Below, piece by piece: positions 8,616 through 17,744 of a stretch of 64,000 bases of DNA. Positions within the stretch are counted from its first letter, which is position 1; every line of letters begins with the position of its first letter. The stretch is from positions 65,340 to 129,339 of the forward strand of contig CAVTEQ010000017.1 in assembly GCA_963733935.1 (NCBI GenBank), read 5' to 3'. Under the pieces are notes generated by a model, which worked only from the letters and a program-made list of their open reading frames with translations, was not told the origin of the DNA and made no database searches. The position numbers and the translations under genes are program-made. Source of the stretch: JAHFUA01 sp963733935 (GTDB taxonomy: Bacteria; Acidobacteriota; Terriglobia; Terriglobales; Acidobacteriaceae).

Positions 8616-11158
8616 GTGCTGCCCAACGATCACTTTCGCTTTGCCCTGCGCCTCGCGAGCGCGCTACTAATCGCTGCCATCGGTTCTGGTTCTTTTTCCC
8701 GACCGCTGCACATGCTTCGTGCACGTCGCCTGCGAATTCGATTGAGGCGGAGAACTGTCTGCCCGGAACGCCTCAGGCGCAATGGGACATCAGCGGGGCC
8801 GGCGATCCCAGCATCCAGGGTTTTGCCACCGATATCAGCGTCAACGCCGGTGGGACTGTCTCGTTCAAGATCAACACCACCGCTACGCAGTACCACCTCG
8901 ATATCTATCGCATGGGGTACTACCAGGGGAATGGTGCGCGGCTGATCGTCGGCAAGGCGTTGAATAACGCAATCGCGCCTTCGGTGACGCTGCCGCAGAC
9001 GCAGCCGGCGTGTGTCACGGACACGGCTACCAATCTCGTCGATTGCGGCAACTGGGCGGTGTCGGCATCATGGGCAGTGCCGTCGACCGCTGTCTCGGGC
9101 ATCTACTTTGCGCAACTGGTGCGCGACGATACCGTCGGCACCAGCCATATTGTTTTTGTCGTTCGCAACGATTCCAGCACTTCTCCCATTTTGTTCCAAA
9201 CCTCGGACGAAACCTGGCAGGCTTACAACGATTACGGCGGTCACAGCCTGTACGGTCCGACGGGTGTCTTCAACAACAGCCAGCGAGCCTACAAGGTCAG
9301 TTACAACCGTCCTTTTCATACCAGAAGCTTTGACCCGGCATCGTGGGTGTTTTACGCGGAATATCCGATGGTCCGCTGGCTGGAGGCCAACGGATATAAC
9401 GTCACCTATTTCACCAGTTTGGACGCAGCCCGCAGCGGGAGCGTGATTCTCAACCACAAGCTGTACATGACCGCGGGGCACGACGAGTACTGGTCAGGAC
9501 CCAAGCGGACAAGCATCGAAGCGGCGCGCAGCGCAGGCGTGCACCTGGGCTTCTTCACCGGGACCGGCGCGTTCTGGAAGACGCGGTGGGAAAACAGCAT
9601 CGATGGCAGCAACACGGCGTATCGCACCCTGGTCTCCTACAAGGAGACGCTCGGCGAAACCAAGATCGATCCTCTCGACCCGCCGACGTGGACGGGTACC
9701 TGGCGCGATCCCACCTTCAGCCCGCCGGCCGATGGCGGCAAGCCAGAGAACGCGCTCACCGGAACTTTATTCGCGGTGAATGGTTGCGGAGCGGACAACA
9801 CCGATCTGTCGATCCAAGTTCCAGCGGCTGACGGCAAGATGCGCTTCTGGCGCAATACCACCATTGCAGGTCAGACCACCGGTCAAGTCTTCACGCTTCC
9901 TGCTGGAACGCTCGGCTACGCGTGGGACATCGATGCGGACAACGGATTTCGTCCCGCCGGCCTGTTCCGATTGTCGACGGGCACCTACAGTCTCACCACC
10001 GACTATCTCATCGATTACGGCGAAACCTATGCCGCGGGAACGGCGACGCACCATTCCACTTTGTACAAAGCCTCCAGCAAATCTTTAGTATTCGGCGCCG
10101 GAACGGTGCAGTGGTCTTGGGGACTCGACAACCATCACGATACCTACTGCGGAAGCGGGCCGTATGTCACCGACCCGAACATGCAACAGGCGACGGTGAA
10201 CCTGCTCGCCGACATGGGCATCCAGCCCGCCACGCTGCAAGCCGGGCTGCTGACGGCATCAGCTTCCGCCGATACCACTCCGCCCTCGTCCACTATTACT
10301 TCGCCTGCTTCGGGAGCCAAGGTTGAGCCAGGAGCGACCGTCACAATTCAGGGTACGGCGGCTGATACGGGCGGCGGTGTTGTGGGTGGGGTGGAAGTTT
10401 CTACGGATGGCGGCACGACCTGGCATCCTGCCACTGGCCGCGAGAGTTGGAGCTACGCGTGGACAGTCACCGGCACGGGTTCAATTACGCTGCGCAGCCG
10501 TGCGGTAGACGACAGCGGCAATCTCGAGACTCCCGCGGCGGGAGTGACCGTCAACATCTCCGCGCCGTCGTGCCCCTGCACCATCTGGCCGAGCACCACA
10601 ACTCCAGGCACTCTCGACTCCGCCGATCCTAACCCGTACGAGTTGGGAGTCAAGTTCACGGCCGATTTCGACGGCACCATCACCGGCATTCGCTTCTATA
10701 AGAGCGCTGCTAACATCGGCACGCACGTAGGAAACCTGTGGTCGGCTGCTGGCAGCCTGCTGGGTTCGGGCACGTTCACAACTGAGAGCTGCCTCCGGCT
10801 GGCAGGAGATGGACTTCACCACCCCGGTCGCGATCACCGCCAACACCGTGTACGTGGCCAGCTATCACACGACGGTTGGGCACTATGCCGCGGACGCGAA
10901 TACTTTCACCACCGCCGGCGTGGACAATCCGCCGTTGCATGCGGTGCAGAACACAGCTTCCACCCCGAACGGGGTGTTCACCTACGACATCACCACGGGA
11001 TGCAACGTCACCGTGCAGCCCTGCTTCCCGGCGAGCAGCTTCAACAGCGCCAATTACTGGGTGGACGTCGTATTCCAGAATACGTTTGGCGTTTCCGGCA
11101 CCATCAGCGGCGGCGGCGGCCCCGGAGCCGTCGTAACGGCCAGCGTGGGCGCAACTAA
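8609..11158 (+). CDS. Frame segment 1 of the giant exported protein (DMFase-like domain to DUF4082-like domain)
   Basis: The longest uninterrupted frame of the gene, open to a stop at 11156-11158, but only about 8700-10785 encodes family-like sequence. It contains the dimethylformamidase-like region (YHLDIYRMGYYQGNGARL, FQTSDETWQAYNDYGG, the GHDEYWSGP loop), the single Ig-like domain and the first half of the DUF4082-like domain. Its own first residues are out of frame with the signal peptide that starts at 8616, and after about 10787 the translation becomes arginine- and histidine-rich and unlike the family, marking the shift. Automatic annotation would probably call this part as the gene, so it is given separately; it is not an independent gene. 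Confidence 0.7.
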   Translation: MTGAAQRSLSLCPAPRERATNRCHRFWFFFPTAAHASCTSPANSIEAENCLPGTPQAQWDISGAGDPSIQGFATDISVNAGGTVSFKINTTATQYHLDIYRMGYYQGNGARLIVGKALNNAIAPSVTLPQTQPACVTDTATNLVDCGNWAVSASWAVPSTAVSGIYFAQLVRDDTVGTSHIVFVVRNDSSTSPILFQTSDETWQAYNDYGGHSLYGPTGVFNNSQRAYKVSYNRPFHTRSFDPASWVFYAEYPMVRWLEANGYNVTYFTSLDAARSGSVILNHKLYMTAGHDEYWSGPKRTSIEAARSAGVHLGFFTGTGAFWKTRWENSIDGSNTAYRTLVSYKETLGETKIDPLDPPTWTGTWRDPTFSPPADGGKPENALTGTLFAVNGCGADNTDLSIQVPAADGKMRFWRNTTIAGQTTGQVFTLPAGTLGYAWDIDADNGFRPAGLFRLSTGTYSLTTDYLIDYGETYAAGTATHHSTLYKASSKSLVFGAGTVQWSWGLDNHHDTYCGSGPYVTDPNMQQATVNLLADMGIQPATLQAGLLTASASADTTPPSSTITSPASGAKVEPGATVTIQGTAADTGGGVVGGVEVSTDGGTTWHPATGRESWSYAWTVTGTGSITLRSRAVDDSGNLETPAAGVTVNISAPSCPCTIWPSTTTPGTLDSADPNPYELGVKFTADFDGTITGIRFYKSAANIGTHVGNLWSAAGSLLGSGTFTTESCLRLAGDGLHHPGRDHRQHRVRGQLSHDGWALCRGREYFHHRRRGQSAVACGAEHSFHPERGVHLRHHHGMQRHRAALLPGEQLQQRQLLGGRRIPEYVWRFRHHQRRRRPRSRRNGQRGRN

Positions 11159-14100
11159 GGTTGCGAGCGCCACGGCCAACGCCTCTGGCGCGTATAGCAT
11201 CGCTGGCCTGGGCGACGGCACCTACACCGTCGCGCCGGCCAATGCGGGCTACACCTTCAGTCCCGCCAGCCAGAGCGTAACTGTTAGCAACGGCACTGCG
11301 ACGGCCAACTTCGCCAGCCTGTATTCCATCTCGGGCACCATCAGTGGTACTGGCGGCAACGGCGCCACCGTGACCCTGAGTGGAGCTGCGAGCGCAACCG
11401 CCACGGCCGATGCTACCGGCCACTACATCTTCGCCAACTTGGTCAACGGCGCTTACACCGTCACACCGACGCATACCGGCTTTACGTTCAGTCCCGCAAA
11501 TCAGGCCGTTACCATCAACAATGCCAATGGCACGGCTAATTTCTCTACCTTGTTCTCGCTTTCGGGCACCATCAGCCCCGCTCCTGCTGGCGTTGGCGCG
11601 GTCGTAACGCTGACGGGTCCGACAACTGCGACCGCGACCGCGGACGCCAATGGCAACTACAGCATCACGGGACTGCCCGTCGGAACTTACACGGTAACGC
11701 CCGCTCAGGCCAGGATTCGGCTTCACTCCGGCGAGCCAGACGGTAACCAGCACCGGCAATGCCGTGACCGGCGTCAACTTCGCGGCTACGGTGGCGGTCA
11801 CGATTGATGCCAACGTGTCGACGGATTCGGGCACGGCCAAGACCAGCATCGCCAGCCCCTCGTTCTCCACGACAGCAACCAATGAATTGCTGCTCGCCTT
11901 TATCGCAAGCGACGGTAACACCGCCAACCTGACCGTCACCGGGGTCACCGGCGCAAGCCTCACCTGGACGTTGGTGCAGAGAACGAACAGCCAACTGGGC
12001 ACGGCGGAAATCTGGCGAGCCTGGGCGCCCTCGACTCTTAGCAAGGTCACAGTTACGGCGACTCTGTCGCAGAGCGTCGCCGCCAGCATTACGGTGGTCA
12101 GCTTTATCGGAGCGAACCCCTCGGGCACCAACGGCTCCGGCGCCATTGGCGCGACGGGCACGCGGCAATGCCGCTACAGGTGCACCTACGGCAAGTCTGG
12201 TCACCACGCAAAATAACTCCTGGGTCTTTGGTGTAGGCAGCGATTACGACAACGCAACGGCGCGCACCCTGGGTCCCAATCAAACGATGGTCCACCAATA
12301 CGTGGCGACAGCTGCCGGGAGCACCTTCTGGGTGCAGAGACAAAACAGCTTTACTCCTCTCAAGGGCACGACGGTTACGATCAACGACACGGCACCGACG
12401 GCCGACCGTTACGACCTCAGCATTTGTGAGATCCTTCCCGCTCCCAATCCCTGGGTCCTGTCGGGCACGATCAGCGGCGGAGGCGCCGGGGCGACGGTGA
12501 CTCTGAGTGGCACGGCCAGTGCGACCGCGACTGCCGATGCTTCTGGAAATTACAGCTTCAGCGGACTGAACAACGGAAGCTACACCGTAACGCCCAGCAA
12601 CACGGGTTTCACATACACGCCTCCTTCTCAGACGGTGACGATCAGCGGCGCCAATCTGCCTGGCGTCAACTTTACGGGAGTTCAGACGTATAGCATCAGC
12701 GGCAGCATCAGCCCGTGCGGCCATGGGTAGCGGAGCTACCGTCACATTGAGCGGCGCAGCCAGCGCCACCACCACCGCCGATGCATCCGGCAACTACACC
12801 TTCACCGGCCTGTTAAACGGCGCCTACACGGTTACACCCAGCAAGACCGGGATGACCTACACTCCCGCCAGCCAGCCGGCTACCGTCAACAATGCCAATG
12901 TTACCGGGCTCAACTTCAGCACGGTCACCTACAGCATTTCCGGGACGATCAGCGGCGCGGGCGGCAACGCGCGCTACCGTGAACCTCACGGGAACCTCCA
13001 CCGCGACCGTTACGGCGGATGCTTCCGGCAACTACACCTTTACCGGCCTGCTGAACGGCCCCTACACGGTGACCCCGAGCAAAACTGGATTCGCCTTCAC
13101 TCCAGCGAGCCAGAACGTCACGGTGAGCAGCGCCAACCTGACTGCCGTGAACTTCAGCACGGTCACCTACACCATTTCCGGGACGATCAGCGGTGCAGGC
13201 GGCAACGGCGCCACCGTCAACCTGACCGGGGCTGCCACGGCGACGACCACAGCCGATGCTTCCGGCAACTACACCTTCAGCGGTCTGCTAAACGGCGCCT
13301 ACACGGTCACCCCGAGCCAGACCGGGTTCACCTTCACTCCGGCGAGCCAGGCGGCCACCGTGAGCAACGCCAACGTGACCGCCCTCAACTTCAGCACGGT
13401 CACCTACACCATTTCCGGCACGATCAGCGGACCGGGCGGCAGCGGCGCTACCGTAAACCTGACCGGTGCGGCGACCGCGACCGTCACCGCCGACGCCTCC
13501 GGCAATTACACCTTCACCGGCCTGAACAACGGCGCCTACACGGTTACACCCAGCAAGACCGGGATCACCTACACTCCGGCAAGCCAGCCGGCGACCGTCA
13601 GCAATGCCAACGTCACCGCGCTCAACTTCAGCACCGTGACCTACAGCATCTCCGGCACCATCAGCGGCACGGGCGGCAACGCCGCGACCGTGAAGCTCAC
13701 GGGCGCCGCCACTGCGACCGTCACCGCCGACGCCTCCGGCAACTTCACCTTCAGCGGCCTGGTGAACGGCGCCTACACGGTCACGCCCAGCAACGGCGCG
13801 TTCACCTTCACTCCGCCGAACCAGGCCGTGACCGTCAGCTCCGCGAACGTCACAGGCGTGGCCTTCGCCTCCGTGGCGCCGACCACGTTCTCTATCTCCG
13901 GCACCATCAGCGGCAGCGGCGGCAACGCGGCCACGGTAACGCTAAGCGGGACCGCGAGCGCAACCACCACGGCCGACGCTTCCGGCAATTTCACCTTCAG
14001 CAATCTGAACAACGGGTCGTATACCGTCACGCCGAGCAAGACCGGCTACATCTTCACCCCGGCAAATAAGGCGGTGACGGTGAGCGGCGCCAACGTGACC

Positions 14101-14775
14101 GCCGTGAACTTCACCTCGACGGCACAGTTGGCGATCGACAAGACGGCTTCGACGGACCGCAGCACGAGCAGCACCAGTCTGGTTTCGCCCGCGTTTACGA
14201 CTACCAGCACCAACGAGTTGCTGCTGGCGTTCGTTTCCAGCGATGCCACCGGCGCCGGGATCACCGTGTCCAACATGACCGGCGGCAGCCTGACCTGGAC
14301 GATGGTGAAGCGCACCAACACGCAACTGGGCACGTCCGAGATCTGGCGCGCCTTCGCCCCGGCGATCCTGACCAACGCCACGGTGACCGCGACCTTGTCG
14401 CAGAGTGTCTCCGCCTCGATCACGGTGGTCACGTTCAAGGGCGCTGACACCACCGGAACCGGCGGGTCGGGCGCGATCGGCGCGACCGGCACCGGCAACT
14501 CCGCCAAGGGCGCGCCCACAGCATCGCTGACCACCACCCGCAACAATTCCTGGGTGATCGGCGTGGGCAACGATTACGACACTGCAACCAGCCGCACGGT
14601 GCCAACTGGCCAGACCTCGGTCCATCAGTACCTGGCTACCACCGGCGATACGTTCTGGGTGCAGCGCCAGACCAGCACCACGCCGACTGCGGGCACGGTG
14701 GTCACGATCAACGACACTGCCCCGACCGGCGATCGCTTCAACCTGAGCCTTTGCGAGGTGCTGCCGGCGCAATAG
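8616..14775 (+). CDS. Giant exported multidomain protein (DMFase-like, Ig, DUF4082-like, ten repeat domains), frameshifted
   Basis: About 2050 residues if reassembled from six frames. GTG 8616 opens a signal peptide (LASALLIAAIG, predicted cut after AHA) with AAGGAG upstream. Order: N,N-dimethylformamidase large-subunit-like domain (MYTAGHDEYWSGPKRT, GFFTGTGAFWKTRWE) to about 10240; Ig-like domain (STITSPASGAKVEPG) to about 10560; DUF4082-like domain (ELGVKFTADFDGTITGIRFY) to about 11080; three carboxypeptidase-regulatory-like repeats; a NELLLAF module; seven more repeats; a second NELLLAF module ending LCEVLPAQ. Shifts lie near 8695, 10787, 11712, 12165, 12715 and 12972, each explained by one missing or extra base. 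Likely a secreted or surface protein; enzyme activity of the N-terminal domain is unproven. A terminator follows. Confidence 0.8.
10809..11807 (+). CDS. Frame segment 2 of the giant exported protein (end of DUF4082-like domain, repeats 1-3)
   Basis: Continues directly from segment 1 after a one-base shift near 10787 (ASGWQEMDFTTPVAITANTVY, YHTTVGHYAADANTFTTAGV), completing the DUF4082-like domain, then encodes three carboxypeptidase-regulatory-like repeats each opening with a VSGTISGGG or ISGTISGTGG motif and closing with YTVTPTHTGFTFSPANQAVT. Family-like sequence ends near 11712 where AQ is followed by an arginine and histidine-rich tail; the expected AGFGFTPASQTV continuation is one base away. 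It is a segment of the same gene, not a separate one. Confidence 0.65.
   Translation: MDFTTPVAITANTVYVASYHTTVGHYAADANTFTTAGVDNPPLHAVQNTASTPNGVFTYDITTGCNVTVQPCFPASSFNSANYWVDVVFQNTFGVSGTISGGGGPGAVVTASVGATKVASATANASGAYSIAGLGDGTYTVAPANAGYTFSPASQSVTVSNGTATANFASLYSISGTISGTGGNGATVTLSGAASATATADATGHYIFANLVNGAYTVTPTHTGFTFSPANQAVTINNANGTANFSTLFSLSGTISPAPAGVGAVVTLTGPTTATATADANGNYSITGLPVGTYTVTPAQARIRLHSGEPDGNQHRQCRDRRQLRGYGGGHD
11085..14120 (+). repeat. Ten tandem repeats of about 240 bp coding carboxypeptidase-regulatory-like domains
   Basis: Repeat starts (SGTISG motif) lie near 11090, 11327, 11564, 12457, 12691, 12935, 13171, 13411, 13648 and 13891; the first three and last seven are separated by the first NELLLAF module at about 11790-12450. 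Units 5-9 are most alike at DNA level, consistent with recent expansion or homogenisation. Confidence 0.85.
11764..12730 (+). CDS. Frame segments 3 and 4 of the giant exported protein (first NELLLAF module, repeats 4-5)
   Basis: Two overlapping frames, 11764-12216 and 12146-12730, joined by a one-base shift near 12165. Together they encode the first copy of an about 220-residue module (VNFAATVAVTIDANVSTDSG, ATNELLLAFIASDGN, ITVVSFIGANPSGTNGSG, NNSWVFGVGSDYDNAT, ADRYDLSICEILPAP) and then the fourth repeat and start of the fifth (LSGTISGGGAGATVTLSG). The module is repeated almost residue for residue at the C-terminus of the protein, which makes the correct joining of these frames unambiguous. 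It has the look of a jelly-roll or lectin-type extracellular domain, but I cannot name a family. Confidence 0.65.
12723..14775 (+). CDS. Frame segments 5 and 6 of the giant exported protein (repeats 5-10, second NELLLAF module)
   Basis: Starts in the frame at 12723 (SGATVTLSGAASATTTADA) and moves near 12972 to the frame that runs to the stop at 14773-14775. It carries repeats five to ten, each about 79 residues with the pattern ISGTISG-x-GG-x-ATV-x-L-x-G then TADASGNYTFSGL-x-NGAYTVTPSKTGFTFTPASQ, and ends with the second NELLLAF module (TSTNELLLAFVSSDATGAG to RFNLSLCEVLPAQ). Near 12972 the sequence has one base more than the parallel positions of the other repeats, which accounts for the shift. 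Probably a rigid stalk of beta-sandwich domains outside the cell. Confidence 0.7.
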
Positions 14776-14797
14776 GCATCAACGATCCTATGGAGGA

Positions 14798-14830
14798 GGG
14801 CCGGGGCAAATGCTCCGGCCCTTCTTGCTT
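14798..14830 (+). terminator. Rho-independent terminator of the giant surface protein gene
   Basis: 10-bp stem, 14798-14807 with 14812-14821 (one G-T pair), loop AAAT, then a T-rich tract 14822-14830. The 3' arm is identical to that of the terminator at 8174. Confidence 0.85.
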
Positions 14831-15213
14831 CACAACCTATTGCGGCGCAGCCCCTTCTCCAGGGCCATCCTGGGCGTGAGCACAGAGGGATTCGAAACCG
14901 AAAATCGAGGCCCGGGTCTGGGCGACCCGTCTCGGTTGCTGCTGCGCCTTATCATTGTCAAAGATTCTGTCGGCCGACCTGGGCCGGCCCGAGTTGGACG
15001 GAGCTCAACGAAAGCTAAGAGAAGCTAAGGTTGTCAAAAGCGCATTAAAGTTCTGGCCCCGGGGTGACGCGCAGGTCACCTGCATGAGAGCCGGGATACA
15101 GCTGCACGAAATGTATAGACATTCACTTGAGAACCTTCCCTTCTTAACTACGCGCTAAAGCAACCGCATCATGTTGTGGCCAGCCGGTCTGGTCCAAGAG
15201 CGGTTAGCTCCAG
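14831..15213. other. Intergenic region between the surface gene and the phage remnant
   Basis: 383 bases without a supported gene. It holds a small perfect hairpin at about 14923-14939 (CGGGTC, loop, GACCCG) but no T-tract. The short open frames here have no family-like composition. Confidence 0.5.
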
Positions 15214-15675
15214 TCAGTTATCTTTGAGCAGATCATCAAACAAGACCGCGTCTTCGTCGGCGCTTGTGAGAGGTTGACCGTTCAAAACCTTGGCATAGGT
15301 TTTGGCCGCGCTCGGGCGGGTGCGATCCGGAACCTCGGGTTTGCGTTGAACTATCATAGGTTTAAAATTCTGCGCGTAGTACTCGGTGTCATGCAGTGCA
15401 ATACCGATATCCATCACCAACAAGTATTCAGCTTTGGGGTCGGAACGCGAGCGCCGCGTCCGAAAACGGTCGAACACCTCCGAGGCCTTGTCCGACGGCA
15501 GCACCTGACGCAGCTCGATGATCAGCCAATCATCGACACGAAGCTCCCCGCGTGCGCGCCTTTGGCTGTAGCGACCGACAATCGCTTGCGCAATTGCTTC
15601 CGGATCGTGCTCGCCGCCACCACCACCACCACTACCGCCACTACCAGTACCAAACAGCCGTCCCAGAAGACCCAT
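15214..15675 (-). CDS. Hypothetical phage-type protein downstream of terL
   Basis: 153 residues, not recognised. A glycine-rich linker at residues 9-21 (GTGSGGSGGGGGGEHDPEA) precedes a folded-looking segment (AIAQAIVGRYSQRRARGELRVDDWLIIELRQVL) and a charged region ending ADEDAVLFDDLLKDN. No signal peptide or membrane helix. Its ATG overlaps the stop of the terminase large subunit gene (TAATG), so the two are translationally coupled and it may belong to the packaging or head module (portal-adjacent or scaffold-like). No portal or capsid gene follows; the phage block ends here. Confidence 0.7.
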   Translation of the reverse strand: MGLLGRLFGTGSGGSGGGGGGEHDPEAIAQAIVGRYSQRRARGELRVDDWLIIELRQVLPSDKASEVFDRFRTRRSRSDPKAEYLLVMDIGIALHDTEYYAQNFKPMIVQRKPEVPDRTRPSAAKTYAKVLNGQPLTSADEDAVLFDDLLKDN

Positions 15676-17744
15676 TACGCACCTCCTTTTGGTTTGTTTT
15701 CGAAAAGTTCGCTAAAGAATTGCGCAAGCAACAATTTGTCTTCCTCTTGATCGCTCAGTGGTTCTCCTTTGGCCGCCACCTTGGTGTAGATTGCGGCCAA
15801 GTCCTGCTGCAATTTTTCCGGCAACCCGGCCTCCCGCTCCACATTGCCGAACTTGAATAGTCCACGCGAGCCCTCGCCCGCCCGCCAGCTCTCTTCGCAG
15901 TGGTGGACTGCGCCGGCTAGCGCGTCGGCCAAGTCTTTAGACCCTCCTGCGGTGGCCGGGTGGTCTACTTTTCCGTCGCCGAACTCTAGCTGCGCTAGCT
16001 CGCGCTCTAGCACGGGTGCGTGGTAACACAAAATGCGTTGGTCGTAGATGGCCGTGCGAAGAATCTCGTAAGCTCCCATATCTTTGTCCACACTGAACAC
16101 ATCGGCACTGAGCCCCGCGTCTCGCATTGTCTTGATGCTTTCCTGCGAGCCAAAAGTATCGAAGCTGATCCTGCCGAATTGCATGCCGTAGCGCCGGTTC
16201 AGCTCGAACAAGATGGCGCGGATGCGGGGAATGTCGATCTCCCCGTTAGGGGGCGGGATGACCCGTAAGACTAAATCGACACGGATCACGGGTTTCAGCT
16301 CTTCAATCTCCTTCATCAAGCTGGCCTCAAATCGCTGCACCTTGATCGAACCCACGGTATGCGCGATGACCAGCCCGGTGGCGTCGCTGGACTTGGACAA
16401 GTCAATGTGGGCGTGATACAGAGCGGGAAAAAGAACTTTTTCCATCTGAATCTGCCCATCCGCTCCGATCATTTCGAGGCCGCTGTGGTTGAGCTTGGGC
16501 CGCTGGACCCAGTGCAAGCGCTCAGGCAGCAGGCGCTCGATTGATGGATCCTTCTGTTGCAACGTGACATCGAAGTTGGTGAAGGGGTGCCGCAGACCAG
16601 CGGCCTCACCCAACTCGAACGTTCTCTGAATCATCTCGCGACGGACAATGAACGGCCGGATCGCCAGCACGCTGATGCCGGCGAAGTCGCGCACACAGCC
16701 ATCGGGATCTCGTACAAAGTCGCGTTTAAGGTCCAAGGGTACATCGATTACATTCAGTTGATTGACGTCGATCTCATCGCCCGTAAGCACGCGTGAACGC
16801 CGAATGTAGTCCCCCACCTCCACCGGAAAGGTCTGCAACATGAATTTGCCGGGTGGTGCGGTGTCCCAACGCGTATATCGGCGGAACATGATGTGGTGCT
16901 CGCCACGCTCCGCCTCGTGACGGGCTTGGCGCTCCAGCCGCTCGGTAAAATCGTTTGGATAGCGCGCCGAGGACAAGACGATGATATGGCCCGGCATCTT
17001 GCCTCGCAGATTCAAGCGGGACCGCAGACGCTGGTGCAATTTATTGTGAACCGCTACTACTTGGTCGTAAACACCGGTCCCGCCCGGAACTTGGCGCCTG
17101 GAGCGCTCAACCACCTGCCAGAAGTTGGCCTCATCGATACAGGCGCACCAGATGTTGTCGCCGAGTGCCGCTTGCTCGCTCGCTGCGACTGGATAGCACC
17201 TCAGTCCCTTCCGAAACTCCAACTGCGATTTGACTTTAGCGTTGTATGGGAACACTTCAGTGAAATATGGTGAGCGAGCGACAATGTCGTAGAGGCGGCG
17301 GAAGAAGCCTTGCTCTGCCTGCCGCTTGGTTACGCTGACATTGACGAAGCAGATTTCGGTTCCCGGTGTCATGCCGTGGGCCAGAGCTGGATCACGAAGG
17401 CAACTCACGCAGTACAGGGCGTACAACATTATCGCCGTGCCCGCGGTGGTTTTTCCGTATCCAATTGCGCCGGTGAAAACTGCCTCCGAATAGCCGCCTT
17501 CAAAAAATTTTCGACCGTCCTCAATCAGTCTCTCGGTCATCGAGCGCCCCAGGGTGCGGCCGAGATAAAGGTCATCCCGGACGAACTGCCGAAAGCTGAT
17601 CGGCCTGCGCTCGTAGTCAATGTCCCACACCGCCCGGATAAGGCCTTGGCCGAGCGCGGTACCAGGGCGAATGTGCTTTTCGTAAAGGAGCCGAAGGCGC
17701 GGACTCATCCGGACGAGCGCTCCATCACGCCTTACCTGGATCAT
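15675..17744 (-). CDS. terL: Phage terminase large subunit
   Basis: DNA-packaging motor ATPase and nuclease. The ATPase domain has a Walker A-like GAIGYGKTTAGTA, the QLEFRKGLR and VAASEQAALGD stretch, and Walker B CIDEANFWQ, followed by LSSARYPNDFTERL (coupling motif). The nuclease domain shows acidic metal ligands in HIDLSKSSDATGLVIAH, ISFDTFGSQES and DHPATAGGSKDLADALAGAVHH. With the ATG at 17744 the product is about 689 residues; the open frame extends further to 17861, overlapping the terminase small subunit, which I consider non-coding there. An alternative start is ATG 17708, which has GATGGAG upstream. The order small subunit, large subunit is as in tailed phages. Confidence 0.9.
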   Translation of the reverse strand: MIQVRRDGALVRMSPRLRLLYEKHIRPGTALGQGLIRAVWDIDYERRPISFRQFVRDDLYLGRTLGRSMTERLIEDGRKFFEGGYSEAVFTGAIGYGKTTAGTAIMLYALYCVSCLRDPALAHGMTPGTEICFVNVSVTKRQAEQGFFRRLYDIVARSPYFTEVFPYNAKVKSQLEFRKGLRCYPVAASEQAALGDNIWCACIDEANFWQVVERSRRQVPGGTGVYDQVVAVHNKLHQRLRSRLNLRGKMPGHIIVLSSARYPNDFTERLERQARHEAERGEHHIMFRRYTRWDTAPPGKFMLQTFPVEVGDYIRRSRVLTGDEIDVNQLNVIDVPLDLKRDFVRDPDGCVRDFAGISVLAIRPFIVRREMIQRTFELGEAAGLRHPFTNFDVTLQQKDPSIERLLPERLHWVQRPKLNHSGLEMIGADGQIQMEKVLFPALYHAHIDLSKSSDATGLVIAHTVGSIKVQRFEASLMKEIEELKPVIRVDLVLRVIPPPNGEIDIPRIRAILFELNRRYGMQFGRISFDTFGSQESIKTMRDAGLSADVFSVDKDMGAYEILRTAIYDQRILCYHAPVLERELAQLEFGDGKVDHPATAGGSKDLADALAGAVHHCEESWRAGEGSRGLFKFGNVEREAGLPEKLQQDLAAIYTKVAAKGEPLSDQEEDKLLLAQFFSELFENKPKGGA

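Noticed and set aside
10453..12161. Long - strand open frames across the repeat region of the surface gene
   Set aside because: Mirror frames of the biased repeat codons; valine and arginine-rich with no domain features.
11327..14120. Regular spacing of repeats as a possible CRISPR-like array
   Set aside because: Units are about 240 bp, coding and in frame with each other; no spacer-repeat structure. No CRISPR array was seen in the window.
8616..14775. Programmed frameshifting to explain the six shifts in the surface gene
   Set aside because: Sites do not share a slippery motif and lie at different points of equivalent repeats; single missing or extra bases explain each.
14880..14950. GGGATTCGAAACC resembling the T-arm of a tRNA on the - strand
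   Set aside because: The flanking five bases do not pair as a T-stem and no acceptor or anticodon arm can be drawn.
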